DNA of 64,000 nucleotides from Parvibaculum sp045863935 (GTDB lineage: Bacteria > Pseudomonadota > Alphaproteobacteria > Parvibaculales > Parvibaculaceae), in NCBI RefSeq assembly GCF_045863935.1, contig NZ_BTVP01000017.1, positions 1 to 64,000 of the forward strand, read 5' to 3'. The notes below the pieces were generated by a model. That model ran no database searches. It saw only the letters and a list, made by a program, of their open reading frames with translations, and was not told the origin of the DNA. Both the position numbers and the translations under genes were made by a program. This document shows, piece after piece, positions 38,533-48,110 of this stretch (position 1 is the stretch's first letter; the number at the start of each line of letters is the position of its first letter).

Positions 38533-40505
38533 TTGCCGAGCTTGGCCATTTCGCGCTGGTGCTCGCCTTCGCCGTTTCGCTCGTGCAGATGACGGTGCCG
38601 ATGATCGGCGCGCATCGCCGCGATGCGCAACTGATCGGTGTCGCCAACCCGGCGGCGCTTCTCCAGTTTCTGCTCGTCGCCCTGGCTTTCGGCTCGCTCG
38701 TCTGGCTCTTCGTCGTCTCCGACTTTTCGGTGAAGCTCGTTTTCGACAACTCGCATTCCGAAAAGCCGATGATCTTCAAGATCTCCGGCGTCTGGGGCAA
38801 TCACGAAGGCTCGATGGTGCTCTGGGTACTCATCCTCGCGCTTTTCGGCGCGATGGTTGCGCTCTTCGGCAACAATTTGCCGGACACGCTGCGCGCCCGC
38901 GTCCTGGGCGTTCAGGCTTCCATTGCCGTCGCATTCCTTCTCTTCATTCTCCTCACCTCCAATCCCTTTCTGCGGCTCGATCCCGCGCCTTTCGAGGGCA
39001 GCGGGCTCAATCCGATCCTTCAGGACCGCGCGCTCGCCTTCCATCCGCCCTGGCTCTATGCGGGCTATGTCGGGTTTTCCATGACCTTCTCCTTCGCCAT
39101 CGCCGCCCTCATCGAGGGCAAGGTCGATGCCGCATGGGCGCGCTGGGTCCGGCCCTGGACGCTGGCCGCATGGCTGTCCCTCACCATCGGCATCGCCATG
39201 GGCTCGTGGTGGGCCTATTACACGCTTGGCTGGGGCGGTTTCTGGTTCTGGGACCCGGTGGAGAACGCGTCGCTGATGCCCTGGATCGCTGGCACGGCGC
39301 TCCTGCATTCAGCCATCGTCGCGGAAAAGCGCGGCGCGCTCAAAAGCTGGACCATCCTGCTGGCGATCCTTGCCTTCTCGCTATCTCTGCTCGGCACCTT
39401 CCTCGTGCGCTCCGGCGTTCTCACCTCCGTTCACGCCTTTGCCGTCGATCCCGCGCGCGGCATCTTCATTCTCGGCATTCTGATCGTCTTTGTCGGCGGC
39501 TCGCTCGCGCTTTATGCATGGCGTGCGCCTCTGCTGAAGACGGGCGGCATCTTCGCGCCGGTGAGCCGCGAAGGCGCACTCCTCATGAACAATCTGCTGC
39601 TCTCCGCTGCCGTTGCATCCGTCTTTATCGGCACTCTTTACCCGCTGCTGCTCGATGCGATCTCCGGCGCCAAGATCACGGTGGGTCCGCCCTTCTTCAA
39701 CTACACATTCGTGCCGCTCTTCGTGCCGCTCCTCTGCCTCGTTCCGCTCGGGCCTTTGCTCAGCTGGAAGCGGGCGGATGTGAAAGCGGCGGCCGAACGG
39801 CTGATGGCGGCGGCGGGGCTTGCCTTCATCGCCTGTCTTGCGACATTTGCCGTCGCCCATGACGGACCCTGGCTCGCGCCTTTCGGCATGGCGCTTGCCG
39901 TCTGGCTCGTCGCGGGGGCGGCATCCGAAATCGCCTGGCGCATCCGCCTCTTCTCGACGCCGCTTTCCCAAAGTCTCGATCGCGCCCGCCGCCTGCCGCG
40001 CGCCGCATGGGGAACGGCGCTCGCGCATGGCGGGCTCGGCATTGCCGTGGCGGGCATCGTCGGCGTCACGGCCTGGCAGAGCGAATTGATCACCACGCTT
40101 GCGCCCGGCGAGAGCGCCGGGATCGCGGGTTACACGCTGACGCTCGAACGCGTCGGCATGCGCGACGGCCCGAACTACGAAGCGACGGTCGGCGTGGTTC
40201 GCGTATCGGAGGGAGGCCGCGATCTGGGTATCCTCACGCCGGAGAAGCGCCGCTTCCCCGCCGAGCGTCAGGAGAAGACAGAGCCCGCCATCCGCACCAA
40301 TGGTTTCGCGGACCTCTATGTCGTTCTGGGCGAGCCCGCGGACGACGGCAAATGGGTGGTCCGTGCCTATCGCAACAATCTCGCCCCGTGGATATGGATC
40401 GGCGGCGCCATCATGGCGCTTGGCGGCGTCATGTCGCTCGCCGACCGCCGCCTCCGCGTCGGTGCGCCAACACGCGCCCGGTTGCGCGCGGCCCCTGCGG
40501 AGTAG
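38529..40505 (+). CDS. ccmF: Cytochrome c heme lyase subunit CcmF/CycK
   Basis: 658 aa with many membrane helices. The tryptophan-rich WWD motif GSWWAYYTLGWGGFWFWDPVENASLMPW is intact, as are VWGNHEGSMVLWV and LLGTFLVRSGVLTSVHAFA with its conserved His. CcmF attaches heme to apocytochrome together with CcmH and CcmI. It is translationally coupled to ccmE. Confidence 0.97.
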   Translation: MIAELGHFALVLAFAVSLVQMTVPMIGAHRRDAQLIGVANPAALLQFLLVALAFGSLVWLFVVSDFSVKLVFDNSHSEKPMIFKISGVWGNHEGSMVLWVLILALFGAMVALFGNNLPDTLRARVLGVQASIAVAFLLFILLTSNPFLRLDPAPFEGSGLNPILQDRALAFHPPWLYAGYVGFSMTFSFAIAALIEGKVDAAWARWVRPWTLAAWLSLTIGIAMGSWWAYYTLGWGGFWFWDPVENASLMPWIAGTALLHSAIVAEKRGALKSWTILLAILAFSLSLLGTFLVRSGVLTSVHAFAVDPARGIFILGILIVFVGGSLALYAWRAPLLKTGGIFAPVSREGALLMNNLLLSAAVASVFIGTLYPLLLDAISGAKITVGPPFFNYTFVPLFVPLLCLVPLGPLLSWKRADVKAAAERLMAAAGLAFIACLATFAVAHDGPWLAPFGMALAVWLVAGAASEIAWRIRLFSTPLSQSLDRARRLPRAAWGTALAHGGLGIAVAGIVGVTAWQSELITTLAPGESAGIAGYTLTLERVGMRDGPNYEATVGVVRVSEGGRDLGILTPEKRRFPAERQEKTEPAIRTNGFADLYVVLGEPADDGKWVVRAYRNNLAPWIWIGGAIMALGGVMSLADRRLRVGAPTRARLRAAPAE

Positions 40506-40509
40506 CGCC

Positions 40510-40992
40510 ATGCGCCGTCTGCTCGCCGCAGCACTTCTGTCCCTCTCCCTGATTGCTCCTGCCTTCGCGCTCGTCTCGCCCTCCGAGCGGCTGCCCGATC
40601 CCGAACAGGAGGCTCGCGCACGGGAGATATCGAAGGAGCTTCGCTGCCTCGTCTGCCAGAACCAGTCGATCGACGATTCCGATGCGGAACTGGCGGGCGA
40701 TCTTCGCCGTATCGTCCGTGAGCGGATCGCCGCGGGCGACACGGACGAGGAAGTGCTCGATTTCGTCGTCGCGCGCTATGGCGAGTTCGTGCTGATGACG
40801 CCGCGCTTCAGGCCGGCGACCTGGGTGCTCTGGCTCACGCCCGGGCTCGTTCTTCTCGGGGGTGGTGCGGTGGCGGTGCTCTTCCTGCGCCGGAAGCGGC
40901 GGGAGACTGCGGCTCCAGGCCTCACCGGTGAGGAGGAGGCCCGTCTCGCGGAGCTGACGGGCCGCAGGAATCCGCCGGATTCCGCGCCCTGA
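40510..40992 (+). CDS. ccmH: Cytochrome c biogenesis thiol protein CcmH/CycL
   Basis: 160 aa from the ATG at 40510. A signal sequence ends near ALLSLSLIAPAFA. The redox motif LRCLVCQNQSIDDSDAELA holds Cys46 and Cys49, and one membrane helix lies near residues 105-125 (VLWLTPGLVLLGGGAVAVLF). It reduces apocytochrome cysteines for heme attachment. It closes the ccm block; the exporter genes ccmABCD and ccmG are not in this window. Confidence 0.96.
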   Translation: MRRLLAAALLSLSLIAPAFALVSPSERLPDPEQEARAREISKELRCLVCQNQSIDDSDAELAGDLRRIVRERIAAGDTDEEVLDFVVARYGEFVLMTPRFRPATWVLWLTPGLVLLGGGAVAVLFLRRKRRETAAPGLTGEEEARLAELTGRRNPPDSAP

Positions 40993-41133
40993 ACGCGCCT
41001 TTATTCCGCCTTACATTTTAGTAATGTTTTGGACATGATTTGGAAAGGATCAGGAAAGGATTCTGTTCTCCAAACATGCCGCCGCCGCTCATCCGGCTGG
41101 GCGGTGAGGTGGCACAACGACAGGGAGTTATCC

Positions 41134-42609
41134 ATGCGGAACGGTCGCGAAACATCACTGCGCCCCACACGACGTCTCACGGCTCTTGCGGTCGCCGGCG
41201 CGCTCGCCTTCACCACGCCTGCTTTTGCCGAAACGGCGCCTCTCGACACACAGTCTGCCGCGCCCGCGGCAAGCGCGCTCGAGCGCTTGCCGAGCTTTGC
41301 GGACCTGGTCGAGAAGGTGAACCCGGCTGTGGTCAGCATTCGCGTCGACGAAGAGGTGACTGCCACCGCGCCTGCGGTGCCGGACCTGCCTTTCCCGCCC
41401 GGCAGCCCTTTCGAGAAATTCTTCCGCGATCTCCAGCCGCAAGGTCCGGACGGCAAGCCGCGCTCGCGCCACGCGACCGCGCTTGGCTCCGGTTTCCTGA
41501 TTTCGGCGGATGGCTACATCGTCACGAACAATCACGTCGTCGGCGACGGCAAGGACATCACGGTCATCCGCGACGACGGTAGTGAAATGAAGGCGGAGCT
41601 GATCGGCAAGGACTCGAAGACCGATCTCGCGCTCGTAAAGGTCGAAAGCAAGAAGCCGCTGCCCTACGTCGTCTTCGGCGACTCCGAAAATGTGCGCGTC
41701 GGTGACTGGGTGCTCGCGGTCGGCAATCCCTTCGGCCTCGGCGGCACCGTTACAACCGGCATCGTCTCGGCTCGCGGCCGCCAGATCGGCGCCGGTCCCT
41801 ATGACGACTTCATTCAGATCGATGCTTCGATCAACAAAGGCAATTCCGGCGGTCCCACCTTTGACGTGCATGGCAACGTGGTTGGCGTGAACACGGCGAT
41901 CTTCTCGCCGACTGGCGGCAGCGTCGGTATCGGTTTCGCAATTCCTTCCTCGATTGCGAAGAACGTGGTGGCCCAGCTCAAGGACAAGGGCAAGGTCACG
42001 CGCGGCTGGCTTGGCGTCACCATTCAGCAGGTGGATGACGAGGTGGCCTCGTCGCTCTCTCTCGACAAGCCGCGCGGCGCACTCGTTGCCCAGGTGGGCG
42101 AGGGCAGCCCCGCCGAGAAGGCCGGCATCAAGACCGGCGACGTAATCGTTGACGTCAATGGCAAGAAGATGGAAGACGTGCGGGCCGTGAGCCGCACCGT
42201 CGCCGACCTTGAGCCCGAGAGCGACGCGAAGCTCGTCGTCTGGCGCGATGGCCGCGAGAAGACCATCGGTGTCCGGATTGGCACCTTCCCCGAAAACCCG
42301 CAAATGGCGGCCGCTACCGAACCGGGGGCCGAACCCGAAGCCGTGACCACGGAAAGCCTCGGCCTTGCTCTTGCGGACTCGCCGGACGGCGTCATCGTGA
42401 AGAGCGTCGACCCCGCGAGCGATGCGGCCGAAAAGGGCATTCAGCCCGGCGATATCGTCGTGAAGGTGTCCGGCCGCGACGTGAAGAAGCCTGCGGATGT
42501 TGTTGCCGGTGTCGAGGAAGCAAACAAGGCGAAGAAGAGCTCGGTGCTTCTTCTCCTTCGCAGCGACAACCAGCAGCGTTTCGTGGCGCTTACACTGCAG
42601 AAGTCGTAG
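41134..42609 (+). CDS. degP: Periplasmic Do/DegP-family serine protease
   Basis: 491 aa from the ATG at 41134, behind AGGGAG; upstream in-frame codons lack a ribosome site. A signal peptide ends near TTPAFA. The catalytic triad is visible: His ~133 in VTNNHVV, Asp ~163 in SKTDLALVKV and Ser238 in NKGNSGGP. Two PDZ domains follow (RGWLGVTIQQVD... and DGVIVKSVDPASDAAEKGIQPGDIVV). It degrades or refolds damaged envelope proteins. It lies between the ccm block and a two-component pair, an order I recall from other rhizobial genomes. Confidence 0.95.
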   Translation: MRNGRETSLRPTRRLTALAVAGALAFTTPAFAETAPLDTQSAAPAASALERLPSFADLVEKVNPAVVSIRVDEEVTATAPAVPDLPFPPGSPFEKFFRDLQPQGPDGKPRSRHATALGSGFLISADGYIVTNNHVVGDGKDITVIRDDGSEMKAELIGKDSKTDLALVKVESKKPLPYVVFGDSENVRVGDWVLAVGNPFGLGGTVTTGIVSARGRQIGAGPYDDFIQIDASINKGNSGGPTFDVHGNVVGVNTAIFSPTGGSVGIGFAIPSSIAKNVVAQLKDKGKVTRGWLGVTIQQVDDEVASSLSLDKPRGALVAQVGEGSPAEKAGIKTGDVIVDVNGKKMEDVRAVSRTVADLEPESDAKLVVWRDGREKTIGVRIGTFPENPQMAAATEPGAEPEAVTTESLGLALADSPDGVIVKSVDPASDAAEKGIQPGDIVVKVSGRDVKKPADVVAGVEEANKAKKSSVLLLLRSDNQQRFVALTLQKS

Positions 42610-42783
42610 CGCGAGAAAACCTGGCCGGTCGCCATGTGGCCCGGACCCCACCGAGAAACGGGCCGCAGGGCCGCGCCGTCCGATGCTTCCCCCCGCTGCA
42701 TCGCCGGCGCGGCCCACCAGCCGCCAGGATGAAGTTGCTGTCTGCCCGCCCGTCGGGCACGAGATCTGGAGCTTGGCAAGGCA

Positions 42784-43461
42784 ATGCGCATTCTTGTAAT
42801 TGAAGACGACCTGGAAGCGGCGGCCTATGTCGTGAAAGGCCTGCGCGAGAGCGGCCATATCATCGACCACGCAGCGGATGGCGAGGAAGGGCTGACACTG
42901 GCTCTCTCCAGTTCTTTCGACGTCTTGATCGTGGACCGGATGCTGCCGAAGCGCGATGGGCTGAGCGTCGTCGAAACCTTGCGTGAGGAAGGCGTGCGCA
43001 CGCCCGTCCTTTTCCTCTCCGCGCTGGGCGAGGTGGACGATCGCATCAAGGGTCTCAAGGCCGGAGGCGATGACTATCTCACCAAGCCCTATGCCTTCGC
43101 CGAACTGCTCGCCCGCATCGAGGTGCTGGTCCGCCGCGCCAACCCGGACCAGGTCCGCACGCGCCTCCAGGTCGGTAACCTCGAAGTCGATCTTCTCGCG
43201 CGCAAGGTCATGCGGGAGGGGCAGGAGATAGACCTCCAGCCGCGCGAATTCCGCCTGCTCGAATATCTGATGAAGCATGCAGGCCAGGTCGTCACGAGAA
43301 CCATGTTGCTGGAGAATGTCTGGGAATATCATTTCGATCCGCAAACGAACGTGATCGACGTGCATATTTCCCGTCTCCGGGCCAAGATCGACAAGAATTT
43401 CGATCAACCGCTCTTGCACACCGTGCGCGGTGCGGGATACTCGCTGCGTGCCGCTGATTAA
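42784..43461 (+). CDS. OmpR-type response regulator
   Basis: 225 aa. The receiver has MRILVIEDDLEAAAYV, Asp51 in VLIVDRMLPKRDGLSVVE and Lys in GDDYLTKPYAFAELLARIEVL. The winged-helix part has LQPREFRLLEYLMKHAGQVVTR and HISRLRAKIDKNFDQPLLHTVRGAGYSL. It overlaps the kinase gene by 14 bp. The position behind degP suggests envelope-stress sensing, which is inference. Confidence 0.94.
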   Translation: MRILVIEDDLEAAAYVVKGLRESGHIIDHAADGEEGLTLALSSSFDVLIVDRMLPKRDGLSVVETLREEGVRTPVLFLSALGEVDDRIKGLKAGGDDYLTKPYAFAELLARIEVLVRRANPDQVRTRLQVGNLEVDLLARKVMREGQEIDLQPREFRLLEYLMKHAGQVVTRTMLLENVWEYHFDPQTNVIDVHISRLRAKIDKNFDQPLLHTVRGAGYSLRAAD

Positions 43462-44848
43462 ACTCTTACAGACCTCGACCTTCCGGCTCGCGGTCATTTA
43501 TCTGGCCCTGTTCGCCGCCTCGGCGATCACGCTGCTGGCCTATGTCTATTGGAATACGGCCGGCTTCCTCGCCCGCCAGACTGACGAGGCGGTGGAAGCG
43601 GAAATCGCGGGGCTGGCCGAGCAATACCGGCAGGGCGGCCTGCCGCTCCTCGTTCACACCGTCATCCAGCGTTCGCGCGATCCCGGTCAGAGCCTCTATC
43701 TCGTGCTCGATCCGGCCGGCCGCGTGCTCGCCGGCACGCTGGACGCCCGCCCGCAGGTGGAACCCGGGCCCGACGGCTGGTTCGACTTCACCTACAACCG
43801 CAAGACGCTGGACGGCGCCGAGGTGAAGGCCGCCCGCGCCCGCGCCTTCTATTTGCAGGAAGGTTTCTATCTGCTCGTCGGACGCGACGTGCAGGAGCGG
43901 CGCGAGATCGAGAACCTCATTACCAATGCGCTCATCTGGGCCATCGGCCTCACCATCGCGCTCGGTCTTGTCGGCGGCCTTGTCATGAGCCGCAACATGC
44001 TGGCGCGTGTCGACGACATCAATCGCTCGAGCCGCGACATCATGGAGGGCGATCTTTCCCAGCGGCTTCCCATCGCGGGCACCGGCGACGAGCTCGACCA
44101 GCTCGGCCGCAATCTCAACGCCATGCTCGATCAGATCGAGGCGCTGATGATCGGCATGCGGCAGGTGACGGACAACATAGCGCATGACTTGCGCAGTCCC
44201 CTGAACCGCCTCCGCAACCGTCTCGAGGTTACGCTCATGCAGGAGGCGACCCCGGAAGATTACAAGCAGGCACTCGAGAAGACGATTGCCGAAGCGGACA
44301 ACCTTCTCGGGACGTTCAACGCATTGCTGATGATTGCGCGCGCCGAGGCGGGTTCGCTTCGCGAAGCCATGACCTGGGTTGACCTCAGCGCGACGCTGCA
44401 CGATGCCGCGGAACTCTACGAACCCGTGGCGGAAGAGAAGAACCTTGCCATTTCGATTGACGTACCCGAAGGCCTGATGATCTGGGGCAACCGCGAGCTG
44501 CTCTCGCAGGCGGTCGCAAACCTTCTCGACAACGCGATCAAGCACGGGCTTCCGCAGGAAAGCGATACCGAACGCACCATCGCGGTCTCCGCGGATGTCG
44601 ACCCTGCGCGCCCCGGCCGGGGCGTGATCCTTTCCGTCGCGGATCGAGGTCCCGGCATCCCCGAGGACCAGCGCCATCGCGTGCTGGAACGTTTCGTCCG
44701 TCTGGAGGCGAGCCGCAACACGCCGGGCTCCGGCCTCGGCCTCAGCCTTGTTGCCGCGGTCGCGCGTTTGCACGGCGGGACGATCGAACTGGGCGACAAT
44801 CGCCCCGGCCTCCGCGTGAGCCTTTTTCTCCCTGTTTCCGGGCGTTGA
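43448..44848 (+). CDS. Sensor histidine kinase
   Basis: 466 aa from a GTG at 43448; another GTG at 43430 is possible. The helices LAVIYLALFAASAITLLAYVYW and ALIWAIGLTIALGLVGGLVMSR flank a periplasmic domain of about 125 residues. HAMP: LPIAGTGDELDQLGRNLNAMLDQIEALM. His246 sits in DNIAHDLRSPLNRLRNRLEVTL; HATPase boxes are NLLDNAIKHG, DRGPGIPEDQ and GSGLGLSLVAAVA. It pairs with the preceding regulator. Confidence 0.94.
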   Translation: MPLIKLLQTSTFRLAVIYLALFAASAITLLAYVYWNTAGFLARQTDEAVEAEIAGLAEQYRQGGLPLLVHTVIQRSRDPGQSLYLVLDPAGRVLAGTLDARPQVEPGPDGWFDFTYNRKTLDGAEVKAARARAFYLQEGFYLLVGRDVQERREIENLITNALIWAIGLTIALGLVGGLVMSRNMLARVDDINRSSRDIMEGDLSQRLPIAGTGDELDQLGRNLNAMLDQIEALMIGMRQVTDNIAHDLRSPLNRLRNRLEVTLMQEATPEDYKQALEKTIAEADNLLGTFNALLMIARAEAGSLREAMTWVDLSATLHDAAELYEPVAEEKNLAISIDVPEGLMIWGNRELLSQAVANLLDNAIKHGLPQESDTERTIAVSADVDPARPGRGVILSVADRGPGIPEDQRHRVLERFVRLEASRNTPGSGLGLSLVAAVARLHGGTIELGDNRPGLRVSLFLPVSGR

Positions 44849-44908
44849 TGCCCGCCGGAATCTGATACTCTGCCGCCCGTTTGATCGGCGCGGCGGGAGG
44901 AGAAGCGA

Positions 44909-47851
44909 GTGAGCGAGTCCGAAGTATCGAAACCACTTCGCGCCTGGACGGGCGCTGCGCCCGCGCCATATGACGCCGATCGTGTCGCGCGCGAGATGGA
45001 GGATTTTCGTGCCGCCGTCGCGCGCATTGGCGACGAGAAGCTCACCGCGCTTGCGGCGGACAAGGATGTCCTGCACCTCATATCTTCCCTGTTCGGCAAC
45101 TCGCCCTTCCTGGGCCGTATCCTGCGTCTTCATACCGATTGGCTGCCCGGTCTGCTCGACCGCACGCCGGATGCAGCCTTCGAAGACCTGCTGGCGCGCA
45201 CGGCGGCAGCGGGTACGCTCGACGGCCAGGCGGAAGTCATGTCCGCGTTGCGCCTCGCCAAATCCGAAGCCGCACTCCTCATCGCCATGGCCGACATCAC
45301 AGGCGCCTGGCCGCTTGAGCGGGTGACGGATGCACTGACCTCCTTTGCGGACACCGCCGTTGACACCTCCATCGAATGGCTTCTGCGCAATGCCGCCGCC
45401 CGGGGACAGATACTGAAATCGCCGGCGGAGGTTTCTGCGCAAGGATCGGGCCTCGTCCTTCTCGGCATGGGAAAATACGGCTCGCGCGAACTCAATTATT
45501 CGAGCGACATCGATCTCGTCGTCTTCTATGAGCCGGGGCTGCTGCCTCTGAAGGATGGTCTCGACGACGGCGGTTTCTTCGTTCGCCTCACGAAGGATCT
45601 CGTGAAGATGCTGCAGGAGCGGACGGCGGACGGCTATGTTTTCCGCACCGATCTGCGCCTCCGTCCCGACCCGGGCGGCACGCCCGTCGCCGTCTCGCTC
45701 CCGGCCGCGGAGAGCTACTACGAAAGCCGCGGGCAGAACTGGGAGCGCGCTGCCTTCATCAAGGCGCGTGCCGTCGCGGGCGACAGGGAGGCGGGCGCAC
45801 GCTTCCTGAAAATGCTGACGCCTTACATCTGGCGCAAGAATCTCGATTTCGCCGCCATCGACGACATCCATTCGATGAAGCGCCAGATCCATGCCGTCGG
45901 CGGCCACGGGCAGATCGCGGTTGCCGGTCACAACATCAAGCTCGGACGCGGTGGCATTCGCGAAATCGAGTTCTTCGTACAGACGCAGCAATTGATCGCC
46001 GGCGGCCGCGACCATGACCTGCGGGGCAAGCAGACTTGCGCCATGCTCGATGAGCTCGCCGCGAAAAAATGGATTGCGCCCGAGACGGCGGAAGAACTCA
46101 GGGAGGCGTACCGCTTCCTGCGTACGCTCGAACACCGTCTTCAGATGATCGACGACGAGCAGACGCATTCGCTCCCCACCTCAGACAAGGATATCGACCG
46201 CGTCGCCTGTTTCATGGGTTTCGCGGATCGCGAGAGCTTCTCCAAGGCGCTTACGGCGCGTCTCGAATGCGTGCGCGATCACTACGCCAAGCTCTTCGAG
46301 ACGGCGCCGCCCCTCGGCGAGGAGGGCGGCAGCCTTGTCTTCACGGGCACGGACGACGATCCCGAAACGCTTGAGACCCTGCGCGGTCTCGGCTTCACGC
46401 GCGTCTCGGAAATGTCGGAATCGATCCGTGCATGGCATACGGGACGCTTCCCGGCGACGCGCGCGACGCGCTCGCGCGAACTGCTGACGAGCCTCATGCC
46501 GGCGCTTCTCCGTGCGCTCTCCCGCACGTCCAATCCCGACACCGCCTTCGACCGTTTCGACCGTTTTCTCACCGGGCTTCCCACCGGTGTCCAGCTCTTT
46601 TCGATGCTCTATTCCAACCCGCATCTGCTCGATTTGCTGGCGGGAATTTGCGGCACGGCGCCGCGTCTTGCGGATTATCTGAGCCACAATCCGCGCGTTC
46701 TCGAAGCAGTGGTCGATCCCGATTTCTTCAAGGTCCTGCCGGATCGCGAAGCACTGAACCGCAGCCTTCGCGAAGAACTCGCCCATGCGGTGGACTATCA
46801 GGACATACTCGATTTCGCACGCGTCTGGGCGCGCGAATACCGCTTTCGCCTCGGCGTCCGCGTGCTCTCCGGCAGCGCGGATGCGGAGGAGGCGGGCCCC
46901 GCTTATGCGGCGCTTGCAAGCGAGCTCGTCGCCGCGCTCGCGCCTGCGGCGGAAGCACGGGTCGCGGAAAAACACGGTCGCATTCCCGGCGGCCGTTTCG
47001 TCGTGGTCGCAATGGGAAAGCTCGGCAGCGAGGAAATGAGCGCCGCTTCCGATCTCGACCTCATCGTGATCTACGACGCGGATGCGGAAGCCTCGTCCGA
47101 CGGTGAGCGTCCCCTCTATGCCGCGCAATATTACGCGCGTGTCTGTCAGCAGCTTATCAGCGCCCTCACTGCGCCGACTGCAGAGGGCAAGCTCTATGAG
47201 GTGGATATGCGGCTGCGCCCCTCCGGCAATGCCGGCCCCATCGCGACATCCTTCGCAAGCTTCGTCGCCTACCAGGAAGCCGAAGCCTGGACATGGGAAC
47301 ACATGGCATTGACGCGCGCACGCCTCATCGCCGGGCCGGACGACCTGAAGGAGCAGGTGAGAACCGCCATCGCGGAGACGCTCCTCCGTCCGCGCGACAG
47401 GGCGAAGATCGCCGCCGATGTCGCCGGGATGCGCGCGCGCATTGCAAAGGAGCATGCAAGCAGCAACCCCTGGGAACTGAAACATGTGCGCGGCGGTCTC
47501 GTCGATATCGAGTTCATCTGCCAGTACCTCCAGCTTGTGCACGGCGCGACCCATCCCGAGATACTGAACACGCATACGCGCACCGCCCTTGCCCGCATCG
47601 CGGAGGCGGACCTTATGCCGCCCGAGACGGCGGACATGCTCGTCCGCGCCATTGCCCTCAATCACAATCTCACCCAGGTAATCCGCGTCTGCGTCACAGG
47701 TGTCTTCAACCCGGCGGAAGCGTCTTCCGGTCTGAAGTCGCTTCTGGCTCGTGCCGGCGATGCGCCTGACTTTCCCGCCCTCGAAGCCGAACTCGCCGAC
47801 AGTCAGCGCAAGGTGCTGGAAGCATTCGAGAGCATCGTCGGCACCGCCTGA
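44909..47851 (+). CDS. glnE: Glutamine synthetase adenylyltransferase/adenylyl-removing enzyme
   Basis: 980 aa from a GTG behind GGAGGAGAAG. Two nucleotidyltransferase halves are visible. The N-terminal, adenylyl-removing half has GMGKYGSRELNYSSDIDLVVFYE near residue 190. The C-terminal, adenylylating half has AMGKLGSEEMSAASDLDLIVIYD near residue 705. Both metal-binding Asp-x-Asp pairs are intact. WELKHVRGGLVDIEFICQYLQL near the end is also conserved. It controls glutamine synthetase activity according to PII state. Confidence 0.97.
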   Translation: MSESEVSKPLRAWTGAAPAPYDADRVAREMEDFRAAVARIGDEKLTALAADKDVLHLISSLFGNSPFLGRILRLHTDWLPGLLDRTPDAAFEDLLARTAAAGTLDGQAEVMSALRLAKSEAALLIAMADITGAWPLERVTDALTSFADTAVDTSIEWLLRNAAARGQILKSPAEVSAQGSGLVLLGMGKYGSRELNYSSDIDLVVFYEPGLLPLKDGLDDGGFFVRLTKDLVKMLQERTADGYVFRTDLRLRPDPGGTPVAVSLPAAESYYESRGQNWERAAFIKARAVAGDREAGARFLKMLTPYIWRKNLDFAAIDDIHSMKRQIHAVGGHGQIAVAGHNIKLGRGGIREIEFFVQTQQLIAGGRDHDLRGKQTCAMLDELAAKKWIAPETAEELREAYRFLRTLEHRLQMIDDEQTHSLPTSDKDIDRVACFMGFADRESFSKALTARLECVRDHYAKLFETAPPLGEEGGSLVFTGTDDDPETLETLRGLGFTRVSEMSESIRAWHTGRFPATRATRSRELLTSLMPALLRALSRTSNPDTAFDRFDRFLTGLPTGVQLFSMLYSNPHLLDLLAGICGTAPRLADYLSHNPRVLEAVVDPDFFKVLPDREALNRSLREELAHAVDYQDILDFARVWAREYRFRLGVRVLSGSADAEEAGPAYAALASELVAALAPAAEARVAEKHGRIPGGRFVVVAMGKLGSEEMSAASDLDLIVIYDADAEASSDGERPLYAAQYYARVCQQLISALTAPTAEGKLYEVDMRLRPSGNAGPIATSFASFVAYQEAEAWTWEHMALTRARLIAGPDDLKEQVRTAIAETLLRPRDRAKIAADVAGMRARIAKEHASSNPWELKHVRGGLVDIEFICQYLQLVHGATHPEILNTHTRTALARIAEADLMPPETADMLVRAIALNHNLTQVIRVCVTGVFNPAEASSGLKSLLARAGDAPDFPALEAELADSQRKVLEAFESIVGTA

Positions 47852-48110
47852 TCCCCGTATTCCCATGGCTGAAGATTTGCAGCGCAAGCGTGCTGGCCGG
47901 GGTGCCAGCGCGTTAACGCTGTTTCGCTTTGACGCGCGATAAGTGCCGTATCCCCGGGATTTTCTTGGTTAATCCGTCTGCCGTCCTCAGCGCGGCGGCG
48001 GACGCTGCCGGGCGTCGCGCGTGTCAAAACGGCACGCATCGGGTAGGTAAGTCGAAGGCATCCTTCGGGAACCGTCCCACGCCGGGCAGGGGTATTGGAG
48101 TAAGGCGCGC

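Noticed and set aside
42610..42783. Small ORFs between degP and the response regulator
   Set aside because: GC-rich frames in several phases without ribosome sites or conserved look; treated as intergenic.
43466..46168. 900-codon minus-strand open frame across kinase and glnE
   Set aside because: Covers two well-supported + strand genes and shows no family motif; shadow of high GC.
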